A stretch of 64,000 nucleotides of DNA from CAZDXB01 sp964509335 (GTDB taxonomy: Bacteria > Bacteroidota > Ignavibacteria > Kapaibacteriales > UBA2268): contig CAZDXB010000014.1 of NCBI GenBank assembly GCA_964509335.1, forward strand, positions 1 to 64,000, read 5' to 3'. Of this stretch, positions 26,196 to 35,282 are shown piece by piece (the first letter of the stretch is position 1; each line of letters starts with the position of its first letter). Under the pieces are notes generated by a model. It made no database searches, was not told the origin of the DNA, and saw only the letters and a list, made by a program, of their open reading frames with translations. The translations under genes and the position numbers were made by a program.

Positions 26196-26230
26196 TTCTG
26201 GAGTTCCGTCCGCTCTACGAGAAAACGTCC

Positions 26231-27541
26231 TCACTTCCTCTTCTTAACGTCTCGAACGGTTAAATATATCATCCCGCCGCCAAAGATAAGCAAATAAACG
26301 GCGTTCATATGACGGTACTCGTATTGAATAAGTCCGACAGACAGAATTTTATAAATCAACATTCCGGCGACTACGGCTAAAGTCGCTCTGAAACGTTGGT
26401 CTTTCATTTTAAAGAAGCTCGCGAAAAATATCATTAACGCCGCTAAAAAGATTATCGCGAAAGCTCCTTGAATAGCTTTTTCAACGGCTATAGGAAAAGA
26501 GCTTTTAAAAGGCAAATCCAATACGTATTTCAATTTATCCTCTTTCCCGCCGCGTTTCGCCAATTCCTCCTCGATTTCCAATCGCCTATCGACGCCGATA
26601 AAGAAGTTGGCGTATTCGCCCGTGTAAACTCCGCCGGTAAAAGCCTTCGCAATATTCCTCGCTACTTTTTTTGTATAAGCCCAAGGATATTCGGCGATGT
26701 TCTCTTTTGCTTTACTTCGAAAATACGCGTCGGCTTTCGGCGAATAAGGATTGTCGAATTTCTCTCTTTCCGCTATATCGTAAGCTGTTTTGTCTAACGG
26801 AACGATTCCCCAAGGATTGTCGGGCGCCTGACCTAAGCTAATATAAAACACCGCGCCGCCGTTTGTCGAAACAAATTTGAACTCGCCGTTATGATTATAA
26901 TAACGAATCGCCCAAGGCAATAGAAAAATCAATTGAATAGCGAAAACCGCCAAGCAAGCGCTAACGAGCGTTTTCCTCCTATTTTTAAACCTCGGCAGAA
27001 CGACCAAAAGGATTAAAAACAAGGGCAGAAAAAAGTATTCCGAACGAAAATTTGCCAAGACTCCGAAAACAATACCCGAAATAAGTATATCTTTCCAACT
27101 TCGCGAATCCAAATAACGAATGAAGTAGTAAGCGTAGAATATTAAAAGAGAACCGACTACTGCGTCGGGCCACTTAACGGACATCAGAGCGATAAACGGC
27201 AAAAACAAAAGAATATGCCAGTATCGCGGAGTTAGGTCGAACATCTTGTAAAATATTGAAATCGAGAACAGACACAACAAGAATTGCGCTATTAAAACCA
27301 GATAATCTTGCAATCCCAAAACGCCGACCAAAAAATTATAGCCCCACATAGGATAAAACAAAGTCCCGCCGCCTAATTCCTCGCAATTATATCCTTCGCC
27401 GGTAAATAAGCTCTCGGCTATAGGCTTAAAGATATTCTCGTAAGTCCCTTGTTGGTTAACGTGCGCTCTGTTCAGTATGAACATCGCCGCGGCAAAAATA
27501 ATTAGAGCCGTCCAAAAATATATATTTCTTTTTTTCGTCAT
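26231..27541 (-). CDS. Polytopic membrane protein, GT39/ArnT-like glycosyltransferase candidate
   Basis: A 436-residue inner-membrane protein with about ten hydrophobic helices. The first loop after helix 1 is large and contains acidic residues (YENIFKPIAESLFTGEGY), and YPMWGYNFLVGVLG follows, an arrangement seen in lipid-linked sugar transferases of the GT39/ArnT/RgtA type. A central region has KWPDAVVGSLLIFYAYYFIRY and FRSEYFFLPLFLIL. The long loop near residues 240-340 contains mainly polar residues. No acceptor can be named. It stands alone between the repeat spacer and the divergent RRM gene. A generic membrane protein is the alternative. Confidence 0.5.
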   Translation of the reverse strand: MTKKRNIYFWTALIIFAAAMFILNRAHVNQQGTYENIFKPIAESLFTGEGYNCEELGGGTLFYPMWGYNFLVGVLGLQDYLVLIAQFLLCLFSISIFYKMFDLTPRYWHILLFLPFIALMSVKWPDAVVGSLLIFYAYYFIRYLDSRSWKDILISGIVFGVLANFRSEYFFLPLFLILLVVLPRFKNRRKTLVSACLAVFAIQLIFLLPWAIRYYNHNGEFKFVSTNGGAVFYISLGQAPDNPWGIVPLDKTAYDIAEREKFDNPYSPKADAYFRSKAKENIAEYPWAYTKKVARNIAKAFTGGVYTGEYANFFIGVDRRLEIEEELAKRGGKEDKLKYVLDLPFKSSFPIAVEKAIQGAFAIIFLAALMIFFASFFKMKDQRFRATLAVVAGMLIYKILSVGLIQYEYRHMNAVYLLIFGGGMIYLTVRDVKKRK

Positions 27542-27580
27542 ACCACAAAAATAAAACTTTATTTATTTAAAATAAAGAGT

Positions 27581-27588
27581 TATATTTG
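27581..27588 (+). promoter_or_regulatory. Candidate -7 element of the RRM gene
   Basis: TATATTTG fits TAnnTTTG. No clear TTG is found at the -33 position. If used, the transcript would have a leader of about 100 bases before the ATG at 27701, in keeping with cold-regulated RRM genes. Confidence 0.4.
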
Positions 27589-27700
27589 AATAAGTTTTAA
27601 AATTAGTTTTGAAAGGATTTTATCGAACAGACTTCATACAAGAACTGCTTTTCTATAAAGCATACATTTCATTTTTTGTTTAATCATAGGGTTTTTTATT

Positions 27701-27964
27701 ATGAACATTTACGTAGGTAACTTGCCTTGGGAGACCGAGGAAGCTGAACTCCAAGCTTTATTCGAGAATTATGGAGAAGTTGAATCAGTAAAATTAATTT
27801 ACGACCGCAACACGGGAAGAATGAGAGGATTTGGATTCGTTGAGATGGAAGACGAAGGAGCGGAAAAAGCTGTTGAGGAATTGAACGAGCAAGAATTCAA
27901 CGGTCGTCAATTGAGAGTCAACAAAGCAAAGGAAAAGAAAAGAGGACCGAGAAGAGATTTCTAG
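27701..27964 (+). CDS. RNA-binding protein with one RRM domain
   Basis: An 87-residue protein that is one RNA-recognition motif plus a short basic tail. RNP2 is IYVGNLPW (residues 3-10) and RNP1 is RGFGFVEM (about 46-53). Such small RRM proteins are common in Bacteroidota and cyanobacteria, often cold-induced, and probably act as RNA chaperones. The tail KKRGPRRDF is basic. A roughly 110-160-base AT-rich leader precedes it and a terminator follows, so it is a single-gene unit. Confidence 0.95.
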   Translation: MNIYVGNLPWETEEAELQALFENYGEVESVKLIYDRNTGRMRGFGFVEMEDEGAEKAVEELNEQEFNGRQLRVNKAKEKKRGPRRDF

Positions 27965-28011
27965 ATTGGACGGATTCTAAACTATTTCGAAGCTATTGAT
28001 TCTAGTCTTAT

Positions 28012-28040
28012 AAGGCGTCCCAGTTAGGGACGCCTTTTTT
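28012..28040 (+). terminator. Rho-independent terminator after the RRM gene
   Basis: AAGGCGTCCC (28012-28021) pairs perfectly with GGGACGCCTT (28027-28036) over AGTTA and is followed by a T run. It lies 47 bases after the stop. Confidence 0.92.
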
Positions 28041-28120
28041 ATATGTTATTTGTTTCGATTTCAGAAATTCAGTTCTTATTTATCTCATTAATATTTAAAT
28101 TTGCGGAAAAAGGAACGTTA

Positions 28121-28633
28121 ATGAGAAAAGCGATTATATCGGCGGCTATAGTTTTACTTTTATGCTTGTTCTCTTGCGGAGAAGGCCTATCTCCCACCAG
28201 CGAAGACCAAAGCGACGCGCCGAAAGAATCCTATATTCACGGCTCTGTCTATTACAAAGGCGGCGAGGAAAGCTTCCCCGATTCCGTGTTCGGAATATTC
28301 GTCGCGGCTTTTAAAACTATGCCCACCGACAGCTCCGGCATAATCGAAGAGTTAATGTCGGGCAACGCTTACTTCAATCTCAACTCTCTGCCTTATCCGG
28401 CGGACAGCTCCGTTTTTTCACTCGAAATCCCCGACCCGCCAACGACTCTGGAATACATAATACTTTCGATGCAATACGACTCAAGCTCCATCGAAGCGCA
28501 AAGAGTTATCGGCGTTTATACCGAATCCGGAGACAATACAAAACCGTCCGCTCTAAAAATTGAGCGAGACACTTCATATAATATTACAATATACGTCGAT
28601 TTCGATAATCTGCCCCCACAACCTTTTGATTGA
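28121..28633 (+). CDS. Putative lipoprotein paired with a TonB-dependent receptor
   Basis: A 170-residue protein with a lipoprotein signal, lipobox LFSC with Cys19. The ATG at 28121 has an AAAAAGGA Shine-Dalgarno and is preferred to a longer open frame beginning at 28043, which would run through the preceding terminator T run. After a flexible Ser/Glu-rich linker the body is beta-rich (SYIHGSVYYKGGEESFPDSVFGIFVAAF). No family is recognised. The TonB-receptor ATG is five bases after its TGA, so the two are translated from the same message, and the lipoprotein may be a surface accessory to that receptor. Confidence 0.75.
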   Translation: MRKAIISAAIVLLLCLFSCGEGLSPTSEDQSDAPKESYIHGSVYYKGGEESFPDSVFGIFVAAFKTMPTDSSGIIEELMSGNAYFNLNSLPYPADSSVFSLEIPDPPTTLEYIILSMQYDSSSIEAQRVIGVYTESGDNTKPSALKIERDTSYNITIYVDFDNLPPQPFD

Positions 28634-28638
28634 CGATT

Positions 28639-30837
28639 ATGAGAATATATAAAATCATATCGCTGATAATTCTGATTCCGTTTCTCGCCGGAGCGGCTTA
28701 TTCCTCGACAATTAAGGGAAAGGTATTCGACAAATCGAACGGTAAGCCTCTGCGAGGAGCGTCCGTCGCCGTTCTGAATACGTCGTTAGGAGCCGTTACC
28801 GATAGCTACGGCGCTTTCGCAATAGAGGATTTGCCCGCAGGCGCTTACAAATTAAAAATCTCGATGATAGGCTACGAAAAGAAAATCAAAACAATCAAGC
28901 TCGACGCAAACAAAACATACTCGATTGAAATTTATATAAAAGAAAAAGCTTTCCTGTCGAAAGGCGTAATTGTATCGGCGAACAAAAGATTACAGTCGGC
29001 GCAGGAAGTCCCGATTTCCGCCTCCACAATTGAAAAACAAGAACTAACCGCTAAAAACCTCACGTCGATAGACCAAGCTCTATCTTATATTCCCAGCGTG
29101 AAAGTCAACAGCGGACAAGTCGATATAAGAGGCTCCTCGGGATTAGCTTACGGATTAGGCTCTCGCGTCTCGTTCCTTCTGGACGGTTTCCCTTTGCTGT
29201 CGGGCGACCAAGGCGACATCAAATTCGACGTTATCCCGATTTTCAACGTCGAAAGAATAGAAATCGTTAAAGGAGCCGGCTCGGCTCTCTACGGTTCGGC
29301 GGCTTTAGGCGGCGTAATAAACGTAGTTACCGAAAAGCCGAAGCCCGAAGGGAATTTCAAAACGCGAACCTACATAGGCGGCTACGCGAACACAAAATAC
29401 GACGAATGGAACTACTCCGACGAAGCCCGACTTATCAAGGGAATCGAATCGAGTTATTCCAAAAAATACGACAAATTCGGTTTTCTGGTTTCCGGAGCTT
29501 ACAAACGAGACGACGGCTACAGAAAATTCGACGACAACATTGAAGGAAAATTCTTCGCAAAAGGAGTTTACGATTTCGACCATAAGAATAAATTATCAGT
29601 AACGGGAATAGTCGCTTCTAGCGACAGAGCCGACTGGGTTTACTGGCGAAATCTCGACAGCGCGACAATTCCGCCCGCCGGAACTAATTTAAAAGCCAGA
29701 ATTCGCTCCCAAAAATACTCGTCCATCGTTCAATATAAAACTATTTTTTCCGAAAACGACTTCCTCGACTTCAAAGTAGGCTTATACAAAACCAACTTCT
29801 CGAATAATTTGGAAAAGGAGCATCCCGACAAAAGAAAGTCGTTTTCCAACTCCCTTAACGGCGAAGTCCAATTAAATAAAAAGATACTCCGCCATACGCT
29901 ATTAACGAGCGGCTTAAACTTCGTTTATAACGCTGTGGACGCCAATCTTTACGGCGAAAGACACCAAAGCGTTTACGCTTTATATTCCCAAGCGGAAACC
30001 TCGATATTGGAGCGATTAACCGTTACCGCCGGGTCGAGAGCCGATTACGAAAAAACGGTCGATTGCGAGGAAAACTTCCAGCTTTCCCCGAAAATCGGCG
30101 CGTCATATAAAACCGACCTCGGCGCGGTCTTCCGAGCCTCCGCCGGCGGCGGCTTCCGAACGGCTACCATAGCCGAACGATTCGCTTCAGTTAACTTCGG
30201 TCCCTTTAAAGTCGAGTCTAATCTAAATATCAATCCCGAAGAAAGCTACTCTTACGAAGCGGGAGTCAACTGGAAATTCGCGCTGGAAAAATCGACGTTT
30301 GTTATCGACTTCGCCGCTTTTCAAAACGATATGTTCGATATGATAGAACCGACATTCGTCGAAAGCGGCGGCTCTACTTACATCAAATTCAAAAACGTAT
30401 CGAGAGCGCGAATAAGAGGCGTAGAACTCAATATAAAGTCCTATTTATTCGACTACGTCGGACTTCAAAGCGCGATTACTCTAATGGAGCCGGAAAATTT
30501 AAAATTGAACAAAACGCTCAAGTACCGCTCGAAGATTCTTTGGTATAACAAAATAAAAATCCCCTTTAGCTTTTTCGACTTAGAGTTCGACTACAGATTC
30601 CTCAGCGAACCTGAAGAAATAGACCTAATCTTAAACGCGTTCATAGAGGACGCTTCCGCTAACGTAAACGCTCACGTCCTCGACGCCAGAGTTATATTCG
30701 ATTTAACGGAAGTTACCCCATTCCCGCTAAAAATTACGCTTAACTCGAAAAATCTACTAGATTATTACTACGTTGAATACCCGGGGAATTTAGCTCCGAC
30801 GCGCAGCGTAACGCTACAAGCGACGGTGTCGTATTAG
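28639..30837 (+). CDS. TonB-dependent outer-membrane receptor
   Basis: A 732-residue receptor with a signal peptide (about residues 1-22), a carboxypeptidase-regulatory-like domain (about 25-105; IKGKVFDKSNGKPLRGASV), a plug domain (about 115-230; GGVINVVTEKPK near its end) and a 22-strand barrel ending in LQATVSY with a C-terminal aromatic residue. The N-terminal extension is typical of Bacteroidota receptors. Its substrate is unknown; it is shorter than SusC-type proteins, and the upstream gene is a small lipoprotein, not a SusD. The ATG at 28639 is preferred to the TTG at 28630, which overlaps the previous stop. Confidence 0.93.
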   Translation: MRIYKIISLIILIPFLAGAAYSSTIKGKVFDKSNGKPLRGASVAVLNTSLGAVTDSYGAFAIEDLPAGAYKLKISMIGYEKKIKTIKLDANKTYSIEIYIKEKAFLSKGVIVSANKRLQSAQEVPISASTIEKQELTAKNLTSIDQALSYIPSVKVNSGQVDIRGSSGLAYGLGSRVSFLLDGFPLLSGDQGDIKFDVIPIFNVERIEIVKGAGSALYGSAALGGVINVVTEKPKPEGNFKTRTYIGGYANTKYDEWNYSDEARLIKGIESSYSKKYDKFGFLVSGAYKRDDGYRKFDDNIEGKFFAKGVYDFDHKNKLSVTGIVASSDRADWVYWRNLDSATIPPAGTNLKARIRSQKYSSIVQYKTIFSENDFLDFKVGLYKTNFSNNLEKEHPDKRKSFSNSLNGEVQLNKKILRHTLLTSGLNFVYNAVDANLYGERHQSVYALYSQAETSILERLTVTAGSRADYEKTVDCEENFQLSPKIGASYKTDLGAVFRASAGGGFRTATIAERFASVNFGPFKVESNLNINPEESYSYEAGVNWKFALEKSTFVIDFAAFQNDMFDMIEPTFVESGGSTYIKFKNVSRARIRGVELNIKSYLFDYVGLQSAITLMEPENLKLNKTLKYRSKILWYNKIKIPFSFFDLEFDYRFLSEPEEIDLILNAFIEDASANVNAHVLDARVIFDLTEVTPFPLKITLNSKNLLDYYYVEYPGNLAPTRSVTLQATVSY

Positions 30838-30839
30838 AC

Positions 30840-31472
30840 TTACTTAGACCTGAACTCTTTATCAATCACGTCTATTCTGCCCGGATAATTTATCGGGCCG
30901 AACTGGGTTTTCACCGAAGGCTTAATATCTAGACGCAACCGAGAAGTATTATCGCCGACGCCGCCCAACGCCAACGCTAATTTTAAAACGTCTTCGTAGC
31001 GCTTGCCGCCGAAAAACTTGTATATATCTAAATTCACTCCGATTGGAATAATCTCCGTTTCGCCGGTTCCGGGTATAGTTACGTCCTTTGTTACGGTTCC
31101 CGAAACGGTTAACTTATCGTCGATAAAGAGCCGCCAATCAATATTAGTTATCGTCGAAGAAACGCTTTTCTTGCCAGACTGTCTATCTTCGGGATTTCTC
31201 GCCGCTAAATTCAAAACGAAACTAACGGGCATTTCTTTGGAGTTGAATAATCTCAAAAGCTTCGCTCCTTCCGTCATCGAAAAGTCCGAAACGGAGTTTT
31301 TGCCGCTGAAACTAATATTTTTCAGCCTGAAATCTTTTACGCTCTGCAACTTAAACTCGACTTTTTGAAGATTCGAGTAAGTCTGACTCAACTTTTTCAA
31401 ATCAGCGCAACCGGCTAAAACAAGAATCGCAAATACCGCGCTTGAAAAACAAAACGTTATCTTCCGAGTCAT
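30840..31472 (-). CDS. LEA14-like lipoprotein
   Basis: A 210-residue protein with lipobox LAGC (Cys22). The body resembles the LEA type 2 (LEA14/WHy) beta-sandwich: KLQSVKDFRLKNISFSG, a central conserved Asn-Pro (AARNPED), and paired segments rich in Ser and Thr. Such periplasmic lipoproteins are common and have no settled function. The ATG at 31472 follows AAGGAT and is preferred to a start 16 codons upstream that would hide the lipoprotein signal. Its stop lies two bases from the stop of the TonB receptor on the other strand. Confidence 0.75.
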   Translation of the reverse strand: MTRKITFCFSSAVFAILVLAGCADLKKLSQTYSNLQKVEFKLQSVKDFRLKNISFSGKNSVSDFSMTEGAKLLRLFNSKEMPVSFVLNLAARNPEDRQSGKKSVSSTITNIDWRLFIDDKLTVSGTVTKDVTIPGTGETEIIPIGVNLDIYKFFGGKRYEDVLKLALALGGVGDNTSRLRLDIKPSVKTQFGPINYPGRIDVIDKEFRSK

Positions 31473-31504
31473 ATTTCTATCCTTATTCGTAAACAAATTC
31501 AAAA

Positions 31505-31538
31505 TAAAAAAGCCCGCCAAAATAGAGACGGGCTTTAT
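31505..31538 (-). terminator. Terminator after the CheY-like regulator gene
   Basis: AGCCCG (31511-31516) pairs with CGGGCT (31529-31534) over a 12-base loop, extended by flanking A-T pairs and followed on the minus strand by a T run. It separates the response regulator from the LEA14-like gene. Confidence 0.75.
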
Positions 31539-31560
31539 TAAAAAGTTATTTCATATATTT

Positions 31561-32025
31561 TTACAATCCAGCTTCTTTCAAAATATCGTCCGCCGTTTTG
31601 CCGGACTCTTTTTCAACCGCTTCGCTCAAAACTTTATTCTTCTTGGTAAGAATATTTAAAGACGACAACAAATCTACCTTAGCAATCAACAATTTCTCTT
31701 CGATTGGTTTGCTTAAAAAGTCGTCAGCGCCGGCTTCTATAGATTTAATCTGGTTGGCTACGTCGTTAAGAGCGGTAACAATCACCACCGGTACATTCTT
31801 TGTTTTGTCTTGGCTTTTCAACTTCTTTACGGTTTCGTAACCGTCCAGCCGAGGCATCATTACGTCTAAAACGATAGCGTCGGGAAGTTTCTGCTCGACT
31901 TTTTCCAAGCAATCGATTCCGTCGTAAGCTTCCTTTGCTTCATACTTGTTCGCCTCTAAATATCTGCGTAAAAGTTTAGTGGTAATCCGGTTATCGTCAA
32001 CAACTAAAATGAATGGCTTTTCCAT
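31561..32025 (-). CDS. Single-domain response regulator (CheY-like)
   Basis: A 154-residue receiver protein. Asp10 and Asp11 form the acidic pocket, Asp54 in VLDVMMPRLDG is the phosphorylation site, the switch Thr lies in VIVTALND and the conserved Lys in FLSKPIEE. A helical tail of about 30 residues follows and no output domain is present, so it must act through protein contacts. The ATG at 32025 follows AAAGGG; a TTG two codons upstream is less likely. No histidine kinase is adjacent. Confidence 0.92.
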   Translation of the reverse strand: MEKPFILVVDDNRITTKLLRRYLEANKYEAKEAYDGIDCLEKVEQKLPDAIVLDVMMPRLDGYETVKKLKSQDKTKNVPVVIVTALNDVANQIKSIEAGADDFLSKPIEEKLLIAKVDLLSSLNILTKKNKVLSEAVEKESGKTADDILKEAGL

Positions 32026-32160
32026 AATCAACCCTTTTTGTTTTTATATTCTTTCTTTTTTTCAATTCTTACAAGAAATAAATTATTTTCCTTAATAAAC
32101 ATTAATCAATTTAAAAAAAATTGAAATTAGTTCCAAAAACAAACTTTTTTCTTCGTTGAC

Positions 32161-32577
32161 TTAAGCGGCTTGATTGAAAGAATTCATCAAATCCATACCG
32201 TCGGTAAAGAACATTGCCAGAACGTATATGTTGAGGATAACGCCCAAAGCAAGCAATATAATGCCGATTATAGCGGCAATCTTGAAAATATAAAGAAATC
32301 TCTCTTGCCTTTCAACAGCCGAAGTTAATATTGACATATCTTTTGATTGCGAGTATGCTTTATAATAATCCGAAGATTCTCGCATTCTCATTCCGGCAAA
32401 GATAATAGGTATTCCCACAACCGCGCCGATAATCGACAAGCAAGATAGAATGCCGTATATAACCGCTATTACTCCGAGAAAATTCATATCTTTTCCCATC
32501 TTGTAAACAAGCGTAGGAAAATCAATGGTTCTTCCCGCCGATTGTTCCGATTGCGTATTTGAGTTTTCTTCGTTCAT
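32161..32577 (-). CDS. DUF5362 family membrane protein
   Basis: A 138-residue protein with a soluble N-terminus, two close hydrophobic helices (LGVIAVIYGILSCLSIIGAV, then IPIIFAG), an amphipathic segment RMRESSDYYKAY and another helix pair near the C-terminus (IIGIILLALGVILNIYVLA). This layout matches the DUF5362 family of Bacteroidota. Function unknown. The ATG at 32577 follows AGGGGAG, deciding it over an upstream start. It is the last gene of an operon after a NarL-type regulator (28 bases upstream) and nadE. Confidence 0.75.
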   Translation of the reverse strand: MNEENSNTQSEQSAGRTIDFPTLVYKMGKDMNFLGVIAVIYGILSCLSIIGAVVGIPIIFAGMRMRESSDYYKAYSQSKDMSILTSAVERQERFLYIFKIAAIIGIILLALGVILNIYVLAMFFTDGMDLMNSFNQAA

Positions 32578-32605
32578 AATAAACTCCCCTTTAGTTAGCA
32601 ATAAT

Positions 32606-33262
32606 CTATTTAGTTTTTCCAGTTAAGGCGTATCTGACTAATTCGGCGGCGTTTTTTACGCCGAGCTTGCCCATAATATTCGCTCTGTGAGTCTGGACGG
32701 TTCTAACGCTGATTTTTAACTTATCGGCAATCTGAGGACTCGTCATTCCGTCGGCGACTAAATTCAAAATTTCCTGCTCTCTTTTTGTAATTACTATTGA
32801 TTCTTTGTCCTCTTCGCGATAATTCATATATTTTTTCTGCAATATGTTGATTACCGATTTCGTAAAAACTCTTTCGCCGTCCATTACTTTATGTATTGCT
32901 CCAACTAGCTCCGAAGCGCCGATATCTTTAGAAAGATACCCTTCGGCGCCGGCGTCCAACGCCCTCTCAATGTGATGAGAGTCCTCGAACGCCGTTAAAA
33001 TAACGCACAACACGTCGGAATTTTTAGTCCTGATTATCTCCGTCGCCTCAATTCCGTCCATTCTCGGCATAAATATATCCAAAATAGCTATGTCGGGTTT
33101 GTAATACTCGGCTTGGTCAACGGCGTCTAAACCGCTGCCCGCTTCGCTTAATACAGTAATAGTTTTGTCGATTGAAAGAAGCCGTTTCAAACCCGCTCGC
33201 ACGACTTCGTGGTCGTCCGCCAAAATCAATTTTATTTCTTTCTCTTCTCCGTATGCAAACAT
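32606..33262 (-). CDS. NarL/LuxR-type response regulator
   Basis: A 218-residue two-domain regulator. The receiver has Asp16-Asp17, the phosphorylatable Asp62 in ILDIFMPRMDG and Lys in YLSKDIG. The C-terminal LuxR helix-turn-helix (about residues 150-212) begins ITKREQEILNLVADG and contains SVRTVQTHRANIM. It binds DNA when phosphorylated, as is usual for the family. It starts two bases after the nadE stop, so it is almost certainly cotranslated with NAD synthetase. No kinase is adjacent. Confidence 0.94.
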   Translation of the reverse strand: MFAYGEEKEIKLILADDHEVVRAGLKRLLSIDKTITVLSEAGSGLDAVDQAEYYKPDIAILDIFMPRMDGIEATEIIRTKNSDVLCVILTAFEDSHHIERALDAGAEGYLSKDIGASELVGAIHKVMDGERVFTKSVINILQKKYMNYREEDKESIVITKREQEILNLVADGMTSPQIADKLKISVRTVQTHRANIMGKLGVKNAAELVRYALTGKTK

Positions 33263-33264
33263 AA

Positions 33265-35205
33265 TTATTCCAAATTATTCAACTCATTCAACCAAATTCG
33301 CGATTCAGCGTCGCTAGGCATTCGCCAATCCGCTCTGGGCGAAAGCGAAACGGCTCCTATCTTCACTCCGTCCGGCATACAAGACCGCTTGAACTGCGAG
33401 GCGAAAAATCTTTTATAAAAAACTTTGAGCCAACTGACAATTTCGTCCCTATCGTAATTATCTTGAAAAGCTTTCTCGGCAAACAACAATACTTTCTTCG
33501 GCGAATATTTCAATCTGATAACGTAATATAAAAAGAAATCGTGAAGCTCGTAGGGACCAATCTCCTTTTCCGTCTCTTGAAAAATTTCGCCTTCAGAATC
33601 CGAGGGAATAAGTTCCGGCGAAATAGGAGTCGATAAAATATCGTCTAATATCGAAGCCGTCTCTCCTTGGAATTTCTTCTCCTTCGCCCAGTTTATAATA
33701 TACTTAATCAAAGTTTTCGGAACGCCCGAATTTACGCCGTACATAGACAAATGGTCGCCGCCGTATGTGCTCCAGCCCAAGGCTATTTCCGATAAATCTC
33801 CGGTGCCTATTACAAGACCGCTGAATTTATTCGCTAAGTCCATTAAGATTTGAGTTCGTTCTCGCGCTTGAGCGTTTTCGTAAACTATGTCTTTCTCGTC
33901 GGGATTGTGATTAATATCTTTAAAATGAGCCGAAACGGAATCGGAAATCGGGATTATTCGTAAATCCGCTCCCAAAGCCTCGGCTAACTTCTCGGCGTTG
34001 TTTTTCGTTCGTGAACTAGTGCCGAGCCCCGGCATAGTAATCGCTTTGACGCCGTATCGGTCGTAACCTAATTTATCGAACGCCTCAACTGTTGCTATCA
34101 AAGCAAGCGTAGAATCCAGCCCGCCGGAAACGCCGACTACCGCGTTCTTAATGCCAATATATCTCAAACGTTTCGCTAATCCGGTCGCTTGCAGATTTAA
34201 TATCTCGCCGCAAACCCTGTCCCGCTCGGTTTTACGCGAGGGAATAAAAGGACTCGGGGGAATTTCTCTTAATATCTCTTCCGACTTCAATTCGGAAAGC
34301 TTTACCGGAATTTCTCTATAAACTTTTTCGGGATAAGAACCGCCAAAAGAGTTATTATCGTATCTTTCGTATTTTATTCGCTCGAAGTCTATGTCCGCAA
34401 AAGTCAATTGCCGTTCGAATCGCAACCTTTCAGACTCGGATAATATCTTCCCGTTTTCGGATATAATACAATGCCCCGAAAAAACGGCGTCGGTCGAAGA
34501 CTCGTTCGGTCCGCAAGAAGCGAACGCGTAAGCGGAAAGACACCTCGCCGATTGCGACTCAACTAAATTTTTGCGATAATCAAGCTTGCTTAAATACTCG
34601 TCGCTCGCCGATAAATTCAATATAAGCTCCGCTCCAGCTAAAGCCAAATCAAGGCTCGGCGGTTTTACAGCCCATAAATCTTCGCAAATTTCCACGCCGA
34701 ATGAAAAATTCGGCTCTCCTATATTATGAAACAGCAAATCCGCTCCGAATGGCACAAGCTCGCCGTTTATTTCTATTTTGTCGCTCGTTCTGTCGAAATC
34801 CGAAGAGAACCAGCGCTCCTCGTAATATTCTTTAGTATTGCAAAGGAATGTTTTCGGCGTAGCTCCGATTATCTTTCCCTCGGAAGCGACTACTCCGCAA
34901 TTGAATAGCTTGCCGCCCGCCGCCAGCGGCGCTCCCGCTACAATACATATTTTCAAATCCTTGGACGCTTCGGCAATTCTATCGAGCGCCCTAAGCGAGC
35001 TTTCCAACAGCGCCGCTTGAAAAAACAAATCGCCGCAAGTATATCCGCTTAAGCTTAATTCGGGGAATAATACTATAGAACATTTTTTCGAGGCGGCTCC
35101 CTCCGCCGCTTCGATTACTTTATCGGCGTTATACTCGGGGTCGGCGACGCGCATTTCCGGCGACGACGCGCCAACCCTTACTAATCCGTATTCGTATAAA
35201 TTCAT
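33265..35205 (-). CDS. nadE: Glutamine-dependent NAD+ synthetase
   Basis: A 646-residue two-domain enzyme that amidates deamido-NAD to NAD using glutamine. The N-terminal nitrilase-like glutaminase domain has the triad Glu (FPELSLSGY), Lys (ATPKTFLC) and Cys (GVEICEDLW). The C-terminal ATP-dependent synthetase has the P-loop GVSGGLDSTLAL and IGTGDLSEIALGWSTYGGDH. It is first in an operon with a NarL-type regulator and a DUF5362 protein, an uncommon partnership. Confidence 0.97.
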   Translation of the reverse strand: MNLYEYGLVRVGASSPEMRVADPEYNADKVIEAAEGAASKKCSIVLFPELSLSGYTCGDLFFQAALLESSLRALDRIAEASKDLKICIVAGAPLAAGGKLFNCGVVASEGKIIGATPKTFLCNTKEYYEERWFSSDFDRTSDKIEINGELVPFGADLLFHNIGEPNFSFGVEICEDLWAVKPPSLDLALAGAELILNLSASDEYLSKLDYRKNLVESQSARCLSAYAFASCGPNESSTDAVFSGHCIISENGKILSESERLRFERQLTFADIDFERIKYERYDNNSFGGSYPEKVYREIPVKLSELKSEEILREIPPSPFIPSRKTERDRVCGEILNLQATGLAKRLRYIGIKNAVVGVSGGLDSTLALIATVEAFDKLGYDRYGVKAITMPGLGTSSRTKNNAEKLAEALGADLRIIPISDSVSAHFKDINHNPDEKDIVYENAQARERTQILMDLANKFSGLVIGTGDLSEIALGWSTYGGDHLSMYGVNSGVPKTLIKYIINWAKEKKFQGETASILDDILSTPISPELIPSDSEGEIFQETEKEIGPYELHDFFLYYVIRLKYSPKKVLLFAEKAFQDNYDRDEIVSWLKVFYKRFFASQFKRSCMPDGVKIGAVSLSPRADWRMPSDAESRIWLNELNNLE

Positions 35206-35282
35206 CTTCCTCTTCTAACTTAAATCTCTATCGACAATATAACCTAATCAAATATTATTCCAAACAACTATTTAGATTAACG

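Larger units (their letters stand above)
25529..26230. other. Repeat-packed intergenic spacer between alaS and a membrane protein gene
   Basis: About 0.7 kb contains at least seven hairpins and no credible gene. The small open frames here run through the palindromes and have no family resemblance. Two elements share the core CTCCCTTTGCTAAAGGGAG, and a third shares its GAGAGGG-type flank. The left end also holds a small palindrome AACCTTCCGAAGGTT (25625-25639). Confidence 0.85.

Noticed and set aside
25732..26297. Several small open frames in the repeat-packed spacer
   Set aside because: They read through the palindromic repeats on both strands and have neither start signals nor family resemblance.
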